Source of the DNA: Xanthomonas hortorum
GTDB taxonomy: Bacteria; Pseudomonadota; Gammaproteobacteria; Xanthomonadales; Xanthomonadaceae
Strand: one strand, 5' to 3'
Length of the DNA stretch: 64,000 nucleotides
Assembly (NCBI RefSeq): GCF_002940005.1
Contig: NZ_MDEF01000002.1
Shown here: positions 36,355 to 46,200 of the stretch, one piece after another
Position numbering within the stretch: the stretch's first letter is position 1
How the letters are laid out: every line of letters starts with the position of its first letter
The notes under the pieces: generated by a model
Database searches by the model: none
Told to the model about the DNA's origin: nothing
Seen by the model: the letters and a program-made list of their open reading frames with translations, nothing else
Position numbers and translations under genes: made by a program

Positions 36355-36767
36355 GGGGCGCTGCCTGGCTGCGCCGCAGCGACCAACCGCAAGGTGCGCC
36401 ATTGCAGCACCTGATTGGGCTGCTCGCCCCAACGCACCACCAGGGTCAGTTGCAGCAGCGTATGCGCGCCGGGGGACACCGGCGCCTGCGGATTGCGCCG
36501 CAGTTCGTCGTACGGGCGCACATCCATCGACCAGCGAAAATGCCCGTCTTCGAAGCTGCCTTGTTGCTGCTCGGGCACCAGCGGTTTGTCCATGCCCTGC
36601 GCGGCCAGCAACGATTGCGCATGCAGCGTGGCGCGCGTGTTTTCGTCGGCCGCGCGCACCTGACGTGCGGCACCGGACAGCGATCCCAGCAACAGGCTCA
36701 ATGCCAATGCCAGCAACGCAAAGGCGACGATCACCTCGATCAGCGTGTAACCGCGCTGGCGCTTCAT
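36351..36767 (-). CDS. xpsI: Type II secretion minor pseudopilin XpsI (GspI)
   Basis: A 138-residue pseudopilin starting MKRQRG/YTLIEVIVAFALLA, with the processing Gly and Glu +5. Its short C-terminal domain ends with LQWRTLRLVAAAQPG. It overlaps xpsH and xpsJ by four bases at each end. Confidence 0.94.
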   Translation of the reverse strand: MKRQRGYTLIEVIVAFALLALALSLLLGSLSGAARQVRAADENTRATLHAQSLLAAQGMDKPLVPEQQQGSFEDGHFRWSMDVRPYDELRRNPQAPVSPGAHTLLQLTLVVRWGEQPNQVLQWRTLRLVAAAQPGSAP

Positions 36768-37273
36768 GGCGCCGGCGTCCGCAATTGGCCGGAGCGCACT
36801 TCGCCGGTGATCCAACCCACGTCCACACGCCAGGTGGCGTCCTTGACGCGCAGGTCGATGCGCCCGCCGGTGGAGGCGCCATCGGGGAAGAACTGGATGG
36901 CGCCCTGATCCTGCCGCGACTGCACCTGCCGCGCACCGGTAAAACGCACCTCCAGCGACGCCGGCAGATCGCCGTGATGACCACCGGGTGCTTCCCAACG
37001 GCGCTGCTGCGGGTCGATCAGAAAGCGCTGCGGGATGCCGGTGGCGATTGCCTGGGTGCGCGTGTAGCGCAGCTGCGAGGCGATCGCCTTGCCGGCGGTG
37101 CGCAGGCGCATGCCGTCGATCCCGCCATTGAGTGCGGCAGCGGCCAGCACGCCGGCCATCGCGATCAAGGCGATGACCAGCAGCATTTCCAGCAACGAAC
37201 TGCCGCGCGTGCGTCTGCCACCAGGACCGACCACTCCATGCGGATGACGCAACGGCTGACACGCAACGCGCAT
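36764..37273 (-). CDS. xpsH: Type II secretion pseudopilin XpsH (GspH)
   Basis: A 169-residue pseudopilin with RTRG/SSLLEMLLVIALIAM as processing site and helix. The leader of about 23 residues is long for the family, so an internal start is possible, but no better ribosome-binding site is seen. It starts 10 bp after xpsG. Confidence 0.92.
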   Translation of the reverse strand: MRVACQPLRHPHGVVGPGGRRTRGSSLLEMLLVIALIAMAGVLAAAALNGGIDGMRLRTAGKAIASQLRYTRTQAIATGIPQRFLIDPQQRRWEAPGGHHGDLPASLEVRFTGARQVQSRQDQGAIQFFPDGASTGGRIDLRVKDATWRVDVGWITGEVRSGQLRTPAP

Positions 37274-37283
37274 GGCAAAAGGC

Positions 37284-37715
37284 TTATTGGTACTTGATGT
37301 CCGCGTCGTAGCTGCTGCCGCCGGGGCGGCCGTCCTTGCCCAGGCTGATCAGATCGAACGGCTGGCCATCGCCGGGTACGCGGTATTCGATGGTGTGGCC
37401 CCACGGGTCGTTGAGTTCGACCGGCTTGGCATACGGTCCCAGCCAGCCGCTGCTGCCGCCCGGCTGGGTGACCAGCTCATCGAGCTTGCCCGGCAACTTG
37501 CCGGTGTCGAGCTGGAAATTCTCGATCTTGCCGGCCAGGGTCTGGATCTGCGATTTGGCCAGATTGGCCTTGCCGCGATCGGCACCACCGAGCACACGGC
37601 TACCGACCAGGGTGAGCACCGCACCGATCAGCACGATGACGATGATGATTTCCAGCAAACTCATGCCGGCCTGGGCTGCACGCGATGGACTACGGGTAAT
37701 GGAGCGCTTGATCAT
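37284..37715 (-). CDS. xpsG: Type II secretion major pseudopilin XpsG (GspG)
   Basis: The 143-residue major pseudopilin that builds the piston filament. QAG/MSLLEIIIVIVLIGAVLTLVG gives the peptidase site and helix, and the C-terminal part has the GspG calcium-loop region (NDPWGHTIEYRVPGDG, FDLISLGKDGRPGG). It is separated from xpsF by 123 bp, the second largest gap in the operon. Confidence 0.96.
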   Translation of the reverse strand: MIKRSITRSPSRAAQAGMSLLEIIIVIVLIGAVLTLVGSRVLGGADRGKANLAKSQIQTLAGKIENFQLDTGKLPGKLDELVTQPGGSSGWLGPYAKPVELNDPWGHTIEYRVPGDGQPFDLISLGKDGRPGGSSYDADIKYQ

Positions 37716-37838
37716 GAACGATTTCCTTGCACGTCGATGAAAGATGCTGCCGCCAGAAGATGACACGGCGGGCATTGCAATGGTTCCCGCATAGGTGTCA
37801 TGCGGTTACCGGAAAGTTGTTGTGAATCCACCGCCACG

Positions 37839-39056
37839 TCATCCGATGGCATTGGTCAGGTCATACAGCGGTACCAGCACCGAGATAATGACAAGCCCCA
37901 CCACCGAGGCCAACACCAGCGTGATCAGCGGCACCAGGGCGGCCAGTGCGCGGTCGATGGCTTGCGCGGTTTCCAGCTCGAAGGTGTCGGCAGTCTTGAG
38001 CAACATCGTGTCCAGCGCGCCGGACTCTTCGCCCACCTGAATCATCTGCAGGGCCAGCCGCGGAAAGCGCTTGCCGCGTGCCAGCGACATCGCCAGCCCA
38101 TGCCCGTTCTTGACGTCGTCGGCAGCGGCGTCGACATCTTCGACCAGCGCCAGATTCGACATCACATTGCGCGCGATGCCGATCGCGGCCAACAGCGGCA
38201 CGCCATTACGCAACAAGGTGCCCAGCGTGCGCGTGAGGCGCGCGGTTTCCAGGCGTGCGATCAGGCTGCCGACGACTTTCTGCCGCAGCAGCCATTCGTC
38301 CAGCGCGGCACGAAACGCCGCATTGCGCCGCTTGCGATCCAGCCACAGCCCGAGCACACCCGGCACCACGATCAACACCACCCACCAGTCGCGCACCAGC
38401 AAACCCACGCTCAGGACCGCTTGCGTGAACCACGGCAAGGCCACATCCAGGCTTTCGTACATCTGCGCAAACTGCGGCACCACGTAGCCGAGCAGGAACA
38501 ACAACGCACAGCCGACCACCGCCAGCAGAATCGCCGGATAGATCAGCGCATTGATCACCTTGCCGCGGAGCGCGCGGCTGCGCTCCAGATAATCGGCCAG
38601 GCGTTGCAGGGTGTCCTGCATGCTGCCGCCGGCTTCGCCCGCGCGGACCATGTTGATGTAGAGCTTGGAAAACAGCCCGTGCTGGCGCTCCAGTGCCGAA
38701 GACAGCGGTGCGCCGCCACGCACGGTGTCACGCACATCGCCGATCACGCGCCGGCTTTTTTCGTCTTCGGGCAGATCCATCAGGATCGACAGCGCACGAT
38801 CCAGCGGCTGGCCGGCACCGATCAGCGTGGACAGCTGCTGGGTGAATTGCACCAGCGCGGCGTTGTCGAACGGCTTCTTGCGCAACAGCATGCGCAGTGA
38901 CGGCGAGTCGCTTTCGCCGGTGGCCAGGCGTGTTTCCACCGGCAGATGGCCTTGCTCCTGCAGACGCAGCACCACTTCTGCATCGCTGGCCGCTTCCATC
39001 TGGCCATCGAGCATTTCGCCGTGCGCGTCGAGCGCCTTGTAGCGGTACAAGGGCAT
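37839..39056 (-). CDS. xpsF: Type II secretion inner-membrane platform protein XpsF (GspF)
   Basis: A 405-residue polytopic protein with two T2SSF domains. It begins MPLYRYKALDAHGEMLDG and includes QLSTLIGAGQPLDRALSIL, INMVRAGEAGGSMQDTL and the repeat TRTLGTLLRNGVPLL...IQVGEESGALDTMLL. Three membrane helices are visible (ALIYPAILLAVVGC, WWVVLIVVPGVLG, LITLVLASVVGLVI). It couples XpsE to pseudopilus growth. Confidence 0.95.
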   Translation of the reverse strand: MPLYRYKALDAHGEMLDGQMEAASDAEVVLRLQEQGHLPVETRLATGESDSPSLRMLLRKKPFDNAALVQFTQQLSTLIGAGQPLDRALSILMDLPEDEKSRRVIGDVRDTVRGGAPLSSALERQHGLFSKLYINMVRAGEAGGSMQDTLQRLADYLERSRALRGKVINALIYPAILLAVVGCALLFLLGYVVPQFAQMYESLDVALPWFTQAVLSVGLLVRDWWVVLIVVPGVLGLWLDRKRRNAAFRAALDEWLLRQKVVGSLIARLETARLTRTLGTLLRNGVPLLAAIGIARNVMSNLALVEDVDAAADDVKNGHGLAMSLARGKRFPRLALQMIQVGEESGALDTMLLKTADTFELETAQAIDRALAALVPLITLVLASVVGLVIISVLVPLYDLTNAIG

Positions 39057-39070
39057 CAGGCGTTGGAGCT

Positions 39071-39100
39071 GGGATTGGGGAGTCGGGAATCGGGAATCGG
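39071..39100. repeat. GGGATT-type array between xpsE and xpsF
   Basis: Direct GGGATTGGGGAGTCGGGAAT-type words, drifting into GGGAATC copies, occupy part of the 175-bp gap between xpsE and xpsF, the largest gap in an otherwise compact operon. Confidence 0.8.
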
Positions 39101-39231
39101 TAAAAGCGCGATGCTGCGTTGTGTTGGCGCGATTGGGCGCACATGTGCGCGTGCGCAATGCATTGCCACGACGTTGCGCTGGTTATCTTCCGATCCTGAG
39201 CATCCGATGCTCGCTGTGGCTCCGTTGGCTC

Positions 39232-40971
39232 TCACGCATCCTCCGTAACGCGCAGCACTTCTTCGATGGTGGTTTCGCCGCGCAAGGCCTTGGACAGGCC
39301 GTCTTCGTACATGGTGCGCATGCCGGCCTTGCGGGCCAGTTGTTCGATCTCGCCCATGCCGGCACGGCGCATCACCGCGCGCCGCAGCTCATCGTTCATC
39401 ACCAGGAATTCGACGATGGTGGTGCGGCCGAGATAGCCGGTCGGCGCCGCTGCCGAGGCACGCGGGCGATACAGGTAAATCTCGCCCTCCGGCTGCAGGC
39501 GGCGCAGGTTGAAGCGTTCGATTTCTTCCGGCGATGCCAGGTAGCGTTCGGCATTGGGCAGGTCGAGCTTGCGCACCAGGCGCTGCGCCAGGATGCCGTT
39601 GATGGTGGAGGTGAGCAGGTAGTCTTCCACGCCCATGTCGAGCAGGCGGGTGATGCCGCCGGCCGCGTTATTGGTGTGCAGCGTGGACAGCACCAGATGG
39701 CCGGTGAGCGCAGACTGGATCGCGATGCGCGCGGTTTCCAGATCGCGCATTTCGCCGATCATGATGATGTCCGGATCCTGACGCACGATGCTGCGCAGCG
39801 CATTGGCGAAATCCAGCCCGATCTGCGGCTTGGCCTGGATCTGGTTGATGCCTTCGATCTGATACTCCACCGGGTCTTCGACAGTGATGATCTTCACGTC
39901 CGAGGTGTTGAGCTGGCTCAACGCGGTGTACAGCGTGGTGGTCTTGCCCGAGCCGGTCGGGCCGGTCACCAGCATGATGCCGTGCGGTTGTTCAAGCACC
40001 TTGCGGAACTGCGGCAGAAAATCTTCGGTAAAGCCCAGCTTGTAGAAGTCGAACACCACCGTTTCGCGATCGAGCAGACGCATCACCACGCTTTCGCCAT
40101 GCGCGGTAGGCACGGTGCTGACGCGCAGATCCAGCTCCTTGCCCTGCACGCGCAGCATGATGCGGCCGTCCTGCGGCAACCGGCGTTCGGCGATGTTGAG
40201 CTTGGCCATGATCTTGACGCGGCTGATCACCGCGGCGGTGAGTTTGGCCGGCGGGCTTTCGCCTTCCACCAGCACGCCGTCCACGCGATAACGCACCTTG
40301 AGCCGGCTTTCGAACGGTTCGATATGGATGTCGGAGGCGCGCAGTTCCACCGCGTGCTGGATCACCAGATTCACCAGCCGGATCACCGGCGCTTCGGAGG
40401 CCAGATCGCGCAATGCTTCGATGTCGTCGCTGCTGTTGGCATCGCCATCGGCGGTTTCCACGATGGTGCCCATCGCGCTGCGGCCCTGGCCATACCAGCG
40501 CTCGATCAGATCGTCGATTTCAGAGCGCAGACCGACCTGCAGGAACAGCGGGAATCCGGTCGCAAGACGCACCGCATCGATCGCGTAATCGTCGTACGGA
40601 TCGGCGATCCACAGATCCAGCCGGCCATCGCGTTCGCCGACCGGGCACAGATGAAATTGTTTGAGAAAACGCAGCGAGAGGCCCTGCACTTCGGGCAGCA
40701 TTTCCGGAGGTGTATCGCCGAGTTGGCGTGCGTCCACCAGCGGCAGGCCAAGCACGTCGGCGCAGGTCTCTGCGTGATCGCGTTCGGACACCAGGCCCAG
40801 ACGGCCAAGCAAGGCCAGCAGGCCCATGCCGGATTCGGTCTGCAACTGGCGCGCGCGCAGCAGATCGGTGTCCTTCAGACGACGGCGTTCAAGCAATGCT
40901 TCGACGATGCGCGTCTCCGCACTGCGATGCTCAATTGGATCGACGGCAACCGCGTTCACACTCGTCTCCAC
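39232..40971 (-). CDS. xpsE: Type II secretion ATPase XpsE (GspE)
   Basis: Hexameric cytoplasmic ATPase powering pseudopilus assembly. The 579-residue protein has an N-terminal XpsL-binding/MshEN-like part, then Walker A GPTGSGKTT at residues ~335-343, the Asp box (IITVEDPVEYQIEG), Walker B-type IIMIGEMRDLETA and the His box (HLVLSTLHTNNA). Where GspE proteins normally carry a CxxC...CxxC zinc loop, this protein has KLDLPNAERY and later YRPRASAAAPTGYLGR with no cysteine. It is the first xps gene; its promoter must lie in the ~115 bp before it. Confidence 0.96.
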   Translation of the reverse strand: METSVNAVAVDPIEHRSAETRIVEALLERRRLKDTDLLRARQLQTESGMGLLALLGRLGLVSERDHAETCADVLGLPLVDARQLGDTPPEMLPEVQGLSLRFLKQFHLCPVGERDGRLDLWIADPYDDYAIDAVRLATGFPLFLQVGLRSEIDDLIERWYGQGRSAMGTIVETADGDANSSDDIEALRDLASEAPVIRLVNLVIQHAVELRASDIHIEPFESRLKVRYRVDGVLVEGESPPAKLTAAVISRVKIMAKLNIAERRLPQDGRIMLRVQGKELDLRVSTVPTAHGESVVMRLLDRETVVFDFYKLGFTEDFLPQFRKVLEQPHGIMLVTGPTGSGKTTTLYTALSQLNTSDVKIITVEDPVEYQIEGINQIQAKPQIGLDFANALRSIVRQDPDIIMIGEMRDLETARIAIQSALTGHLVLSTLHTNNAAGGITRLLDMGVEDYLLTSTINGILAQRLVRKLDLPNAERYLASPEEIERFNLRRLQPEGEIYLYRPRASAAAPTGYLGRTTIVEFLVMNDELRRAVMRRAGMGEIEQLARKAGMRTMYEDGLSKALRGETTIEEVLRVTEDA

Positions 40972-41034
40972 TGGTCCGGCGCCGACTGTAGCAGTTTGCC
41001 GCGACGATCAACCGCACCCATCTGAATCGCCCTG

Positions 41035-41069
41035 AAAAACGATGCCCCCGGTGATTGGCCGGGGGCATC
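41035..41069 (-). terminator. Rho-independent terminator of the subtilase gene
   Basis: GATGCCCCCGG and CCGGGGGCATC form an 11-bp perfect stem with loop TGATTGG; the minus strand continues into five T residues. It lies 20 bp after the protease stop and insulates xpsE. Confidence 0.93.
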
Positions 41070-41088
41070 GGTCACACTATTTCACCGC

Positions 41089-42972
41089 TTACTGTCGTGC
41101 AACGAGCGTCAGCTTCGCGTAGTCCTTCGCACCGACCAGCTTGATGTAGTAGGTGCCTGCCTTGGGTGCAGTGAAACGCACGGTTTCGCTGTTGCCCGGG
41201 CGGGTCGACTTGGCATCGTAGGAGGTAGCGGTGGGCTCGGCTTCGAAGCTCACGTACACCGACACATCGCCGGTGCCGCCGTAGGTCATGAAGCTGAGCA
41301 CCGCGCCGGCCTTGGCGTCGAAGCTGTACAGCGTGGAGCTGCCGGCAGCGCCGCTCAGCCCAGCCAACGGCGCCTTGTTGGTCAGCGCGATGGCGGTCGG
41401 TGCGCAGCTCTCGGTGGCCGGGTCGCAGGGTTCCACCAGCACCGCTTCCAGCGCGGCCTTGGCATCGACGATGCCGCTGCCGATCGGGGTGCTGGCCGGC
41501 GGGGTCACCGGGAAGCGACGGCTGGTCTGCTTGAGCAGGGTTTCCACCGCGGCCGGGGTCAGCGGGCCATCGCCCAGACCGATCGACGCGCTCTGCACCA
41601 GCGCCACGACGCCGGCGACATGCGGGGACGCCATCGAGGTGCCACCTAGGCCCATATAGGTATATGTGCCCGAGGTCGGCGTGGTCGCACCGGTGTAGCC
41701 GGCCTGCCAGATGTAGCCGCCCGGATTGCCGTCCACGCTACCGCCGCCGCCCGGACCCGACAGGTCGACCTTGCTGCCGTAGTTGGAGTAGTAGGTGATG
41801 CCGCCGGTGATGCGCGTGGCGCCCACGGTGATCGTGTTGTTGCAGCTGGCCGGCGAATGGTTGGCCGCATCTTCGCCGCTGTTGCCGGCCGCCACCACCA
41901 CGGTGGTGCCGCGCGACACCGCGCCGTTGATCGCCACCTGGGTGGCCGGATCGCAGGGTTCGCCGCCGCCCAGGCTCATGTTGATGACTTCGGCCGGGTT
42001 GGTGTTGGCCGGCACGCCATCCACCGCACCGCCGGAGGCCCACACGATGGCATCGGCGATGTCGGAGGTGTAGCCGCCGCAACGGCCGAGCACGCGCACC
42101 GGCAGGATGGTCGCCTTCGGCGCCACGCCCGCCATGCCTATTCCGTTATTGGTCGCCTCGGCCACGGTGCCCGAGACATGGGTGCCGTGCCAGGAGCTTT
42201 CCTGTGCCACCGAGCCGTCGTAGCAGACGTTGTCGGCTTCTTCCCAATCGCCGTAATCCAGTGCGCCCGGGACGCGGGCGTCGGTCGGGCGACGCGAGAC
42301 TTCGGCATCGGTGATGAAGTCGTAACCCTGCAGCAGGTTACCGGCAAAATCCGGATGGCCGGGCAGGATGCCGGTATCCAGCACCGCCACCACCACGCCG
42401 GCACCCTGAGACAGATCCCATGCGGCCGGCGCGTTGATGCCGCCGTTGGGGTTGCTCAGGTGCCACTGGTACTGCGCATACAGCGGGTCGTTGGGCACCA
42501 GCTGCGGGCTCACGTCGGTCGCGGCAACACTCTTCTTGATCTCGACCGGGCGCAGCATGCGATCGATCTGCACGTCGGTCACCGACGGATCGTTCTTCAG
42601 CTCCACCACCACCTTGTCCACCTGTGCGGCGGTCAGCGTGCTGGACAGCTTGATCAGGTCCGAGCCGATGCCGAGCTTGCGCACATACGTCGCCTTGGCG
42701 GCGGCTGCACTGGCGCGCGCACCACTGCTGGCGCCAACGCGGCCGACAGCGGCCTGCACGGCGCCGAGCTTGCTGGCGCGATCGGTCGCAGCGGCGGTGT
42801 TGTCCTTGTAGCGCACGATCAGGCGGCTACTGACTGCGTCGCCGGCCGCTGCTGCCTGGGTCGGTTCCTTGACCAGCAGTTGCGGGGCGGCAGCGAGGGT
42901 GCCCGATGCACCGAGCGCCATCATCAGGATGGCGCCGGTCAGCGGGTTGAAACGGAAATTCTTGTCGATCAC
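41089..42972 (-). CDS. Secreted S8 subtilisin-like serine protease
   Basis: A 627-residue pre-pro-protease. A GTG start is chosen because GAAGAGG lies nine bases upstream; an ATG 23 codons earlier has no such site. After the signal (ALGASGTLAAA) come an inhibitor-type propeptide, the S8 domain and a C-terminal pre-peptidase (PPC) domain ending LTLVARQ. The triad is visible: Asp in VVAVLDTGIL (~199), His in WHGTHVSG (~264), Ser in GGTSMASPHVAG (~446). It follows xadA1 by 228 bp. Secretion through the adjacent Xps system is an inference from family knowledge. Confidence 0.93.
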   Translation of the reverse strand: MIDKNFRFNPLTGAILMMALGASGTLAAAPQLLVKEPTQAAAAGDAVSSRLIVRYKDNTAAATDRASKLGAVQAAVGRVGASSGARASAAAAKATYVRKLGIGSDLIKLSSTLTAAQVDKVVVELKNDPSVTDVQIDRMLRPVEIKKSVAATDVSPQLVPNDPLYAQYQWHLSNPNGGINAPAAWDLSQGAGVVVAVLDTGILPGHPDFAGNLLQGYDFITDAEVSRRPTDARVPGALDYGDWEEADNVCYDGSVAQESSWHGTHVSGTVAEATNNGIGMAGVAPKATILPVRVLGRCGGYTSDIADAIVWASGGAVDGVPANTNPAEVINMSLGGGEPCDPATQVAINGAVSRGTTVVVAAGNSGEDAANHSPASCNNTITVGATRITGGITYYSNYGSKVDLSGPGGGGSVDGNPGGYIWQAGYTGATTPTSGTYTYMGLGGTSMASPHVAGVVALVQSASIGLGDGPLTPAAVETLLKQTSRRFPVTPPASTPIGSGIVDAKAALEAVLVEPCDPATESCAPTAIALTNKAPLAGLSGAAGSSTLYSFDAKAGAVLSFMTYGGTGDVSVYVSFEAEPTATSYDAKSTRPGNSETVRFTAPKAGTYYIKLVGAKDYAKLTLVARQ

Positions 42973-43156
42973 GGTGAAGTCCTCTTCGTGTGTTTCGTCA
43001 GTCAAGTCAGGCTTGGAACGACCCTCGAAACTGCTGCGCAACCGCGGACTGCACGCTGCGTTTCGTCAGCCACTCCTGGTACGGCCATCACTCCATGCGA
43101 ATCCGTTGGCCGGCCCAGCCACGGTCCTTACCCGCCCCCTCAGGCCTTGCTCTACC

Positions 43157-43182
43157 GCAGCGGCGCAACTCGGCGCCGCTGC
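43157..43182. terminator. Hairpin between xadA1 and the subtilase gene
   Basis: GCAGCGGCGC and GCGCCGCTGC make a perfect 10-bp stem with a 6-base loop, 19 bp after the adhesin stop. No T-run follows on the minus strand, so it may protect the adhesin mRNA or partially attenuate readthrough rather than terminate. Confidence 0.55.
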
Positions 43183-43200
43183 GTTTCATGCAGCAGCGCG

Positions 43201-46200
43201 TTACCAGCCGAAACCGGCACCCACGCCGATCGAGCTGTCGTCGCCGCTGAGTGCGCCGCCGACCGTCACCGTGGCGCGCGGGCTGATGGCACGTTGGTAA
43301 CCCACCGACAACGCCGATTCGCCGTTCTGGAAACCGACGCCGGCACCGACGCGGTTTTGCGAGGCGATACCGGCCACGCTGGCGGACATGTTCAACATCG
43401 CCGAGCTCATCGCGCCCTGACGATCCAGGCGACGGTTCTGCCGACGCAGGCGGTCTTCGATATCGCCCTGGTAGCTTTCGAAGCTGTCGGCCATCGCGCT
43501 GTAGCGGCTGTCGGTGTAGCTGTTAGCAGCGGCAACGCCGTTGTCCAGCTGGCCCTTGTTGACCGCATCGGTGGCGCGTGTGCCGGCTGCCACATTGGCC
43601 ACCTGACGCTCGCCGCCGACGTTGCCCACCGACACCGTATTGGCGCGGTCGGCGACCGAGCCCTGGCCGAGTGCAACTGCACCCTGCGCACTGGCGCGTG
43701 CGCCCTGGCCAATCGCCGTGCCCGATGCCGCACTGACCTGCGCGCCTTCGCCCATTGCCACTGCATTGGTCGCCACCGCCGCAATCTGCGTGTTGGCGCC
43801 CACTGCGGTGCTACCGTCTGCGTTGACGCGTGCGTTGCTGCCGATCGCAGTGTCATTGGGGCCATGCGCATACGCGCTGCCGCCGATTGCAGTACCGGTC
43901 ACGTGGTTGGCCACTGCCGCCGTGCCGACGGCGGTGGACGTGGCGGCCGGCGTGATGCTGCCGACCACTGCTGCGGTCGGCGTGCCCTGCACGCTTGTGC
44001 TTGCAGCTGCGACATCAGCGACCGCGTCGATCTGCGCAGCCGCCGCAACCGCAGGCACCGATGCAGTGCGCAGCGACGCCGTGCGTGCGGCCGTGCTGGC
44101 CGTTGCGGTACCACCACGTGCATCGAGCTCGTTGACCTTGCTGTCCAACGCGGTCAGTGCAGCACCGACGTTGTTGTAGCTGGCACCTTGAATCACATAG
44201 GTCGGCGCAACGAACACGCCTTGCGCACCGATCGCCGCACCACCGCCCAGGAAGCTGGCCGCATTGCTGAGCGACTGGAACAACTGCCCGCCATTGATCG
44301 CATCGGTACTGGCAGTGGCAATCGCACCGCTGCCCACGTTGACGATGCGACGCGTGGCTGGACCACCGCGGCCATCGCCGCTGCCCACCGACACCACATT
44401 GGCGTCATAGGTGCGCGAACCGGAGCCCAAGGCCACCGAGTCGGCACCGCTGGCACCGGCATTTGCGCCGAGTGCCACCGCATTGCTACCGCTCTGCCGC
44501 ACGAAGGAGTTGTAGCCCAGCGCCACGCCGTTTTCGCCGATGGAATTGGTCTGACGGCCCATTGCGGTGCTGTTGACGCCGCTGGCGCTGCTGTCCACAC
44601 CCAGCGCACTGGCACCGGTCGCCGACGCCCGGCTGCCGGAGGCAATGGCAACGCTGCGCGCGCCGCTGGCGCTGGCACCTGCACCGACCGCGCTGCTGCG
44701 ATCGCCGGTTGCCGAGGCCACACCTTCGCCGGTGGTTTGCACCATGCCATTGGTGGTCTGCACATCGGCGGCCAAGGAATCCAACTGGCCCTTGTTGACC
44801 GCATCGGTGGCTGCCTGGCCGTCGCTGACATTGACGATGCGACGCGTGGCCGGACCGCCGCGGCCATTGCCGCTGCCGATCGACACCGTGTCCGCTTCAT
44901 AGGTGCGCGAACCCGAGCCCAACGCCACCGAATCGGCACCGGTTGCGCCGGCATTGGCACCGAGCGCCACACCGTTGACCGCGCTTTGGCGCACGAACGC
45001 GTTGTAGCCCACAGCCACCGCGTTTTCGCCGATCACATTGACCTGACGACCGACACCGGTGCCGTTGATGCCGGTCGCCGACGCGTCCACACCGATGACG
45101 CTGGCACCGATCGCATCGGCACGGCTGCCGCCACCCAACGCAAGCGTGTTGTCGGCCAGTGCTGCGGCGCTTTGACCCAATGCGGTGGCGTTGACGCCAT
45201 CGGCATACGAATTCCAGCCGATCGCGGTGGTGTAGTCGGCCGTGGCCCACGCACCCGCACCGAATGCAGCAGCGCCGGTGCCGGAAGCACGCGCCGGGAT
45301 GAACCCGAAGAAGGTGCTGCCGCCAACGGCCACGCTCTCTTCGCCGGTCGCTTCGCTGAATTCACCTACCGCCACTGCGCTGGCACCGGAGGCGAGCGCT
45401 GCGGCACCGACCGCCGTGCTGTAGTCGCTGGACGCAACCGCGCCATAGCCCAGTGCCGACGACAACCTGCCGCTGGATTCGCTATACCCGCCCAACGCAG
45501 TGCTGCCGACGTTGGACGAAGCACTGCGGAAACCGACCGCCGTTGCCTGGTTGTCGGAGGCCACCGCTTCGCTGCCGAGTGCGGTGGTGTAGGTCGAAAT
45601 CGCCTGCGCGCCGGCACCGTTCGCAGTGGCGCCACTATCGCTGGCCAAGGCGTTGCTGCCGATGGCACTGCTGTTTTCGCCGGTCGCCTGGGCATTGTTG
45701 CCCAGCGCCGCTGCGCCGATTCCGCTGGCCAAGGCGCTTACGCCGAGCGCCGTTGCGTTGTCGGCAACCGCTTGCGCGCCTGCACCCAATGCGGTGGTAC
45801 CGGTGCCGGTGGCATTGGCGCCCTCGCCTGCAGCCAATGCGTTGTCGCCTTCCACATAGGCACCGGCGTCGCTGTCCTCGCTGCCGCTGGCCTTGAAGTA
45901 CTTGCTGGTGGATTCAGCGGTTTCGGCCACTGCGGTGAGCTGGTCCAGATTCACCGCATCGGTGCCTTGCGTACCGGCCGCCACGTTGGTGATCTGACGT
46001 TCGTTGCCGGTGCTGCCCACCGACACTGCGAAATCGCGATCGGCCACCGAATCGGCGCCCAGTGCCACGCTGCTTTCGCCGGTGGATTCGGCAAAATTGC
46101 CCAGCGCAGTGCTGTTGAGGCCCGGCGCCCATGCGGCGCCGCCGAGTGCGGTAGAGAAGTCGCCGGACGCTTCGGTCGGCAACAAGCCGAGCAATGCGCC

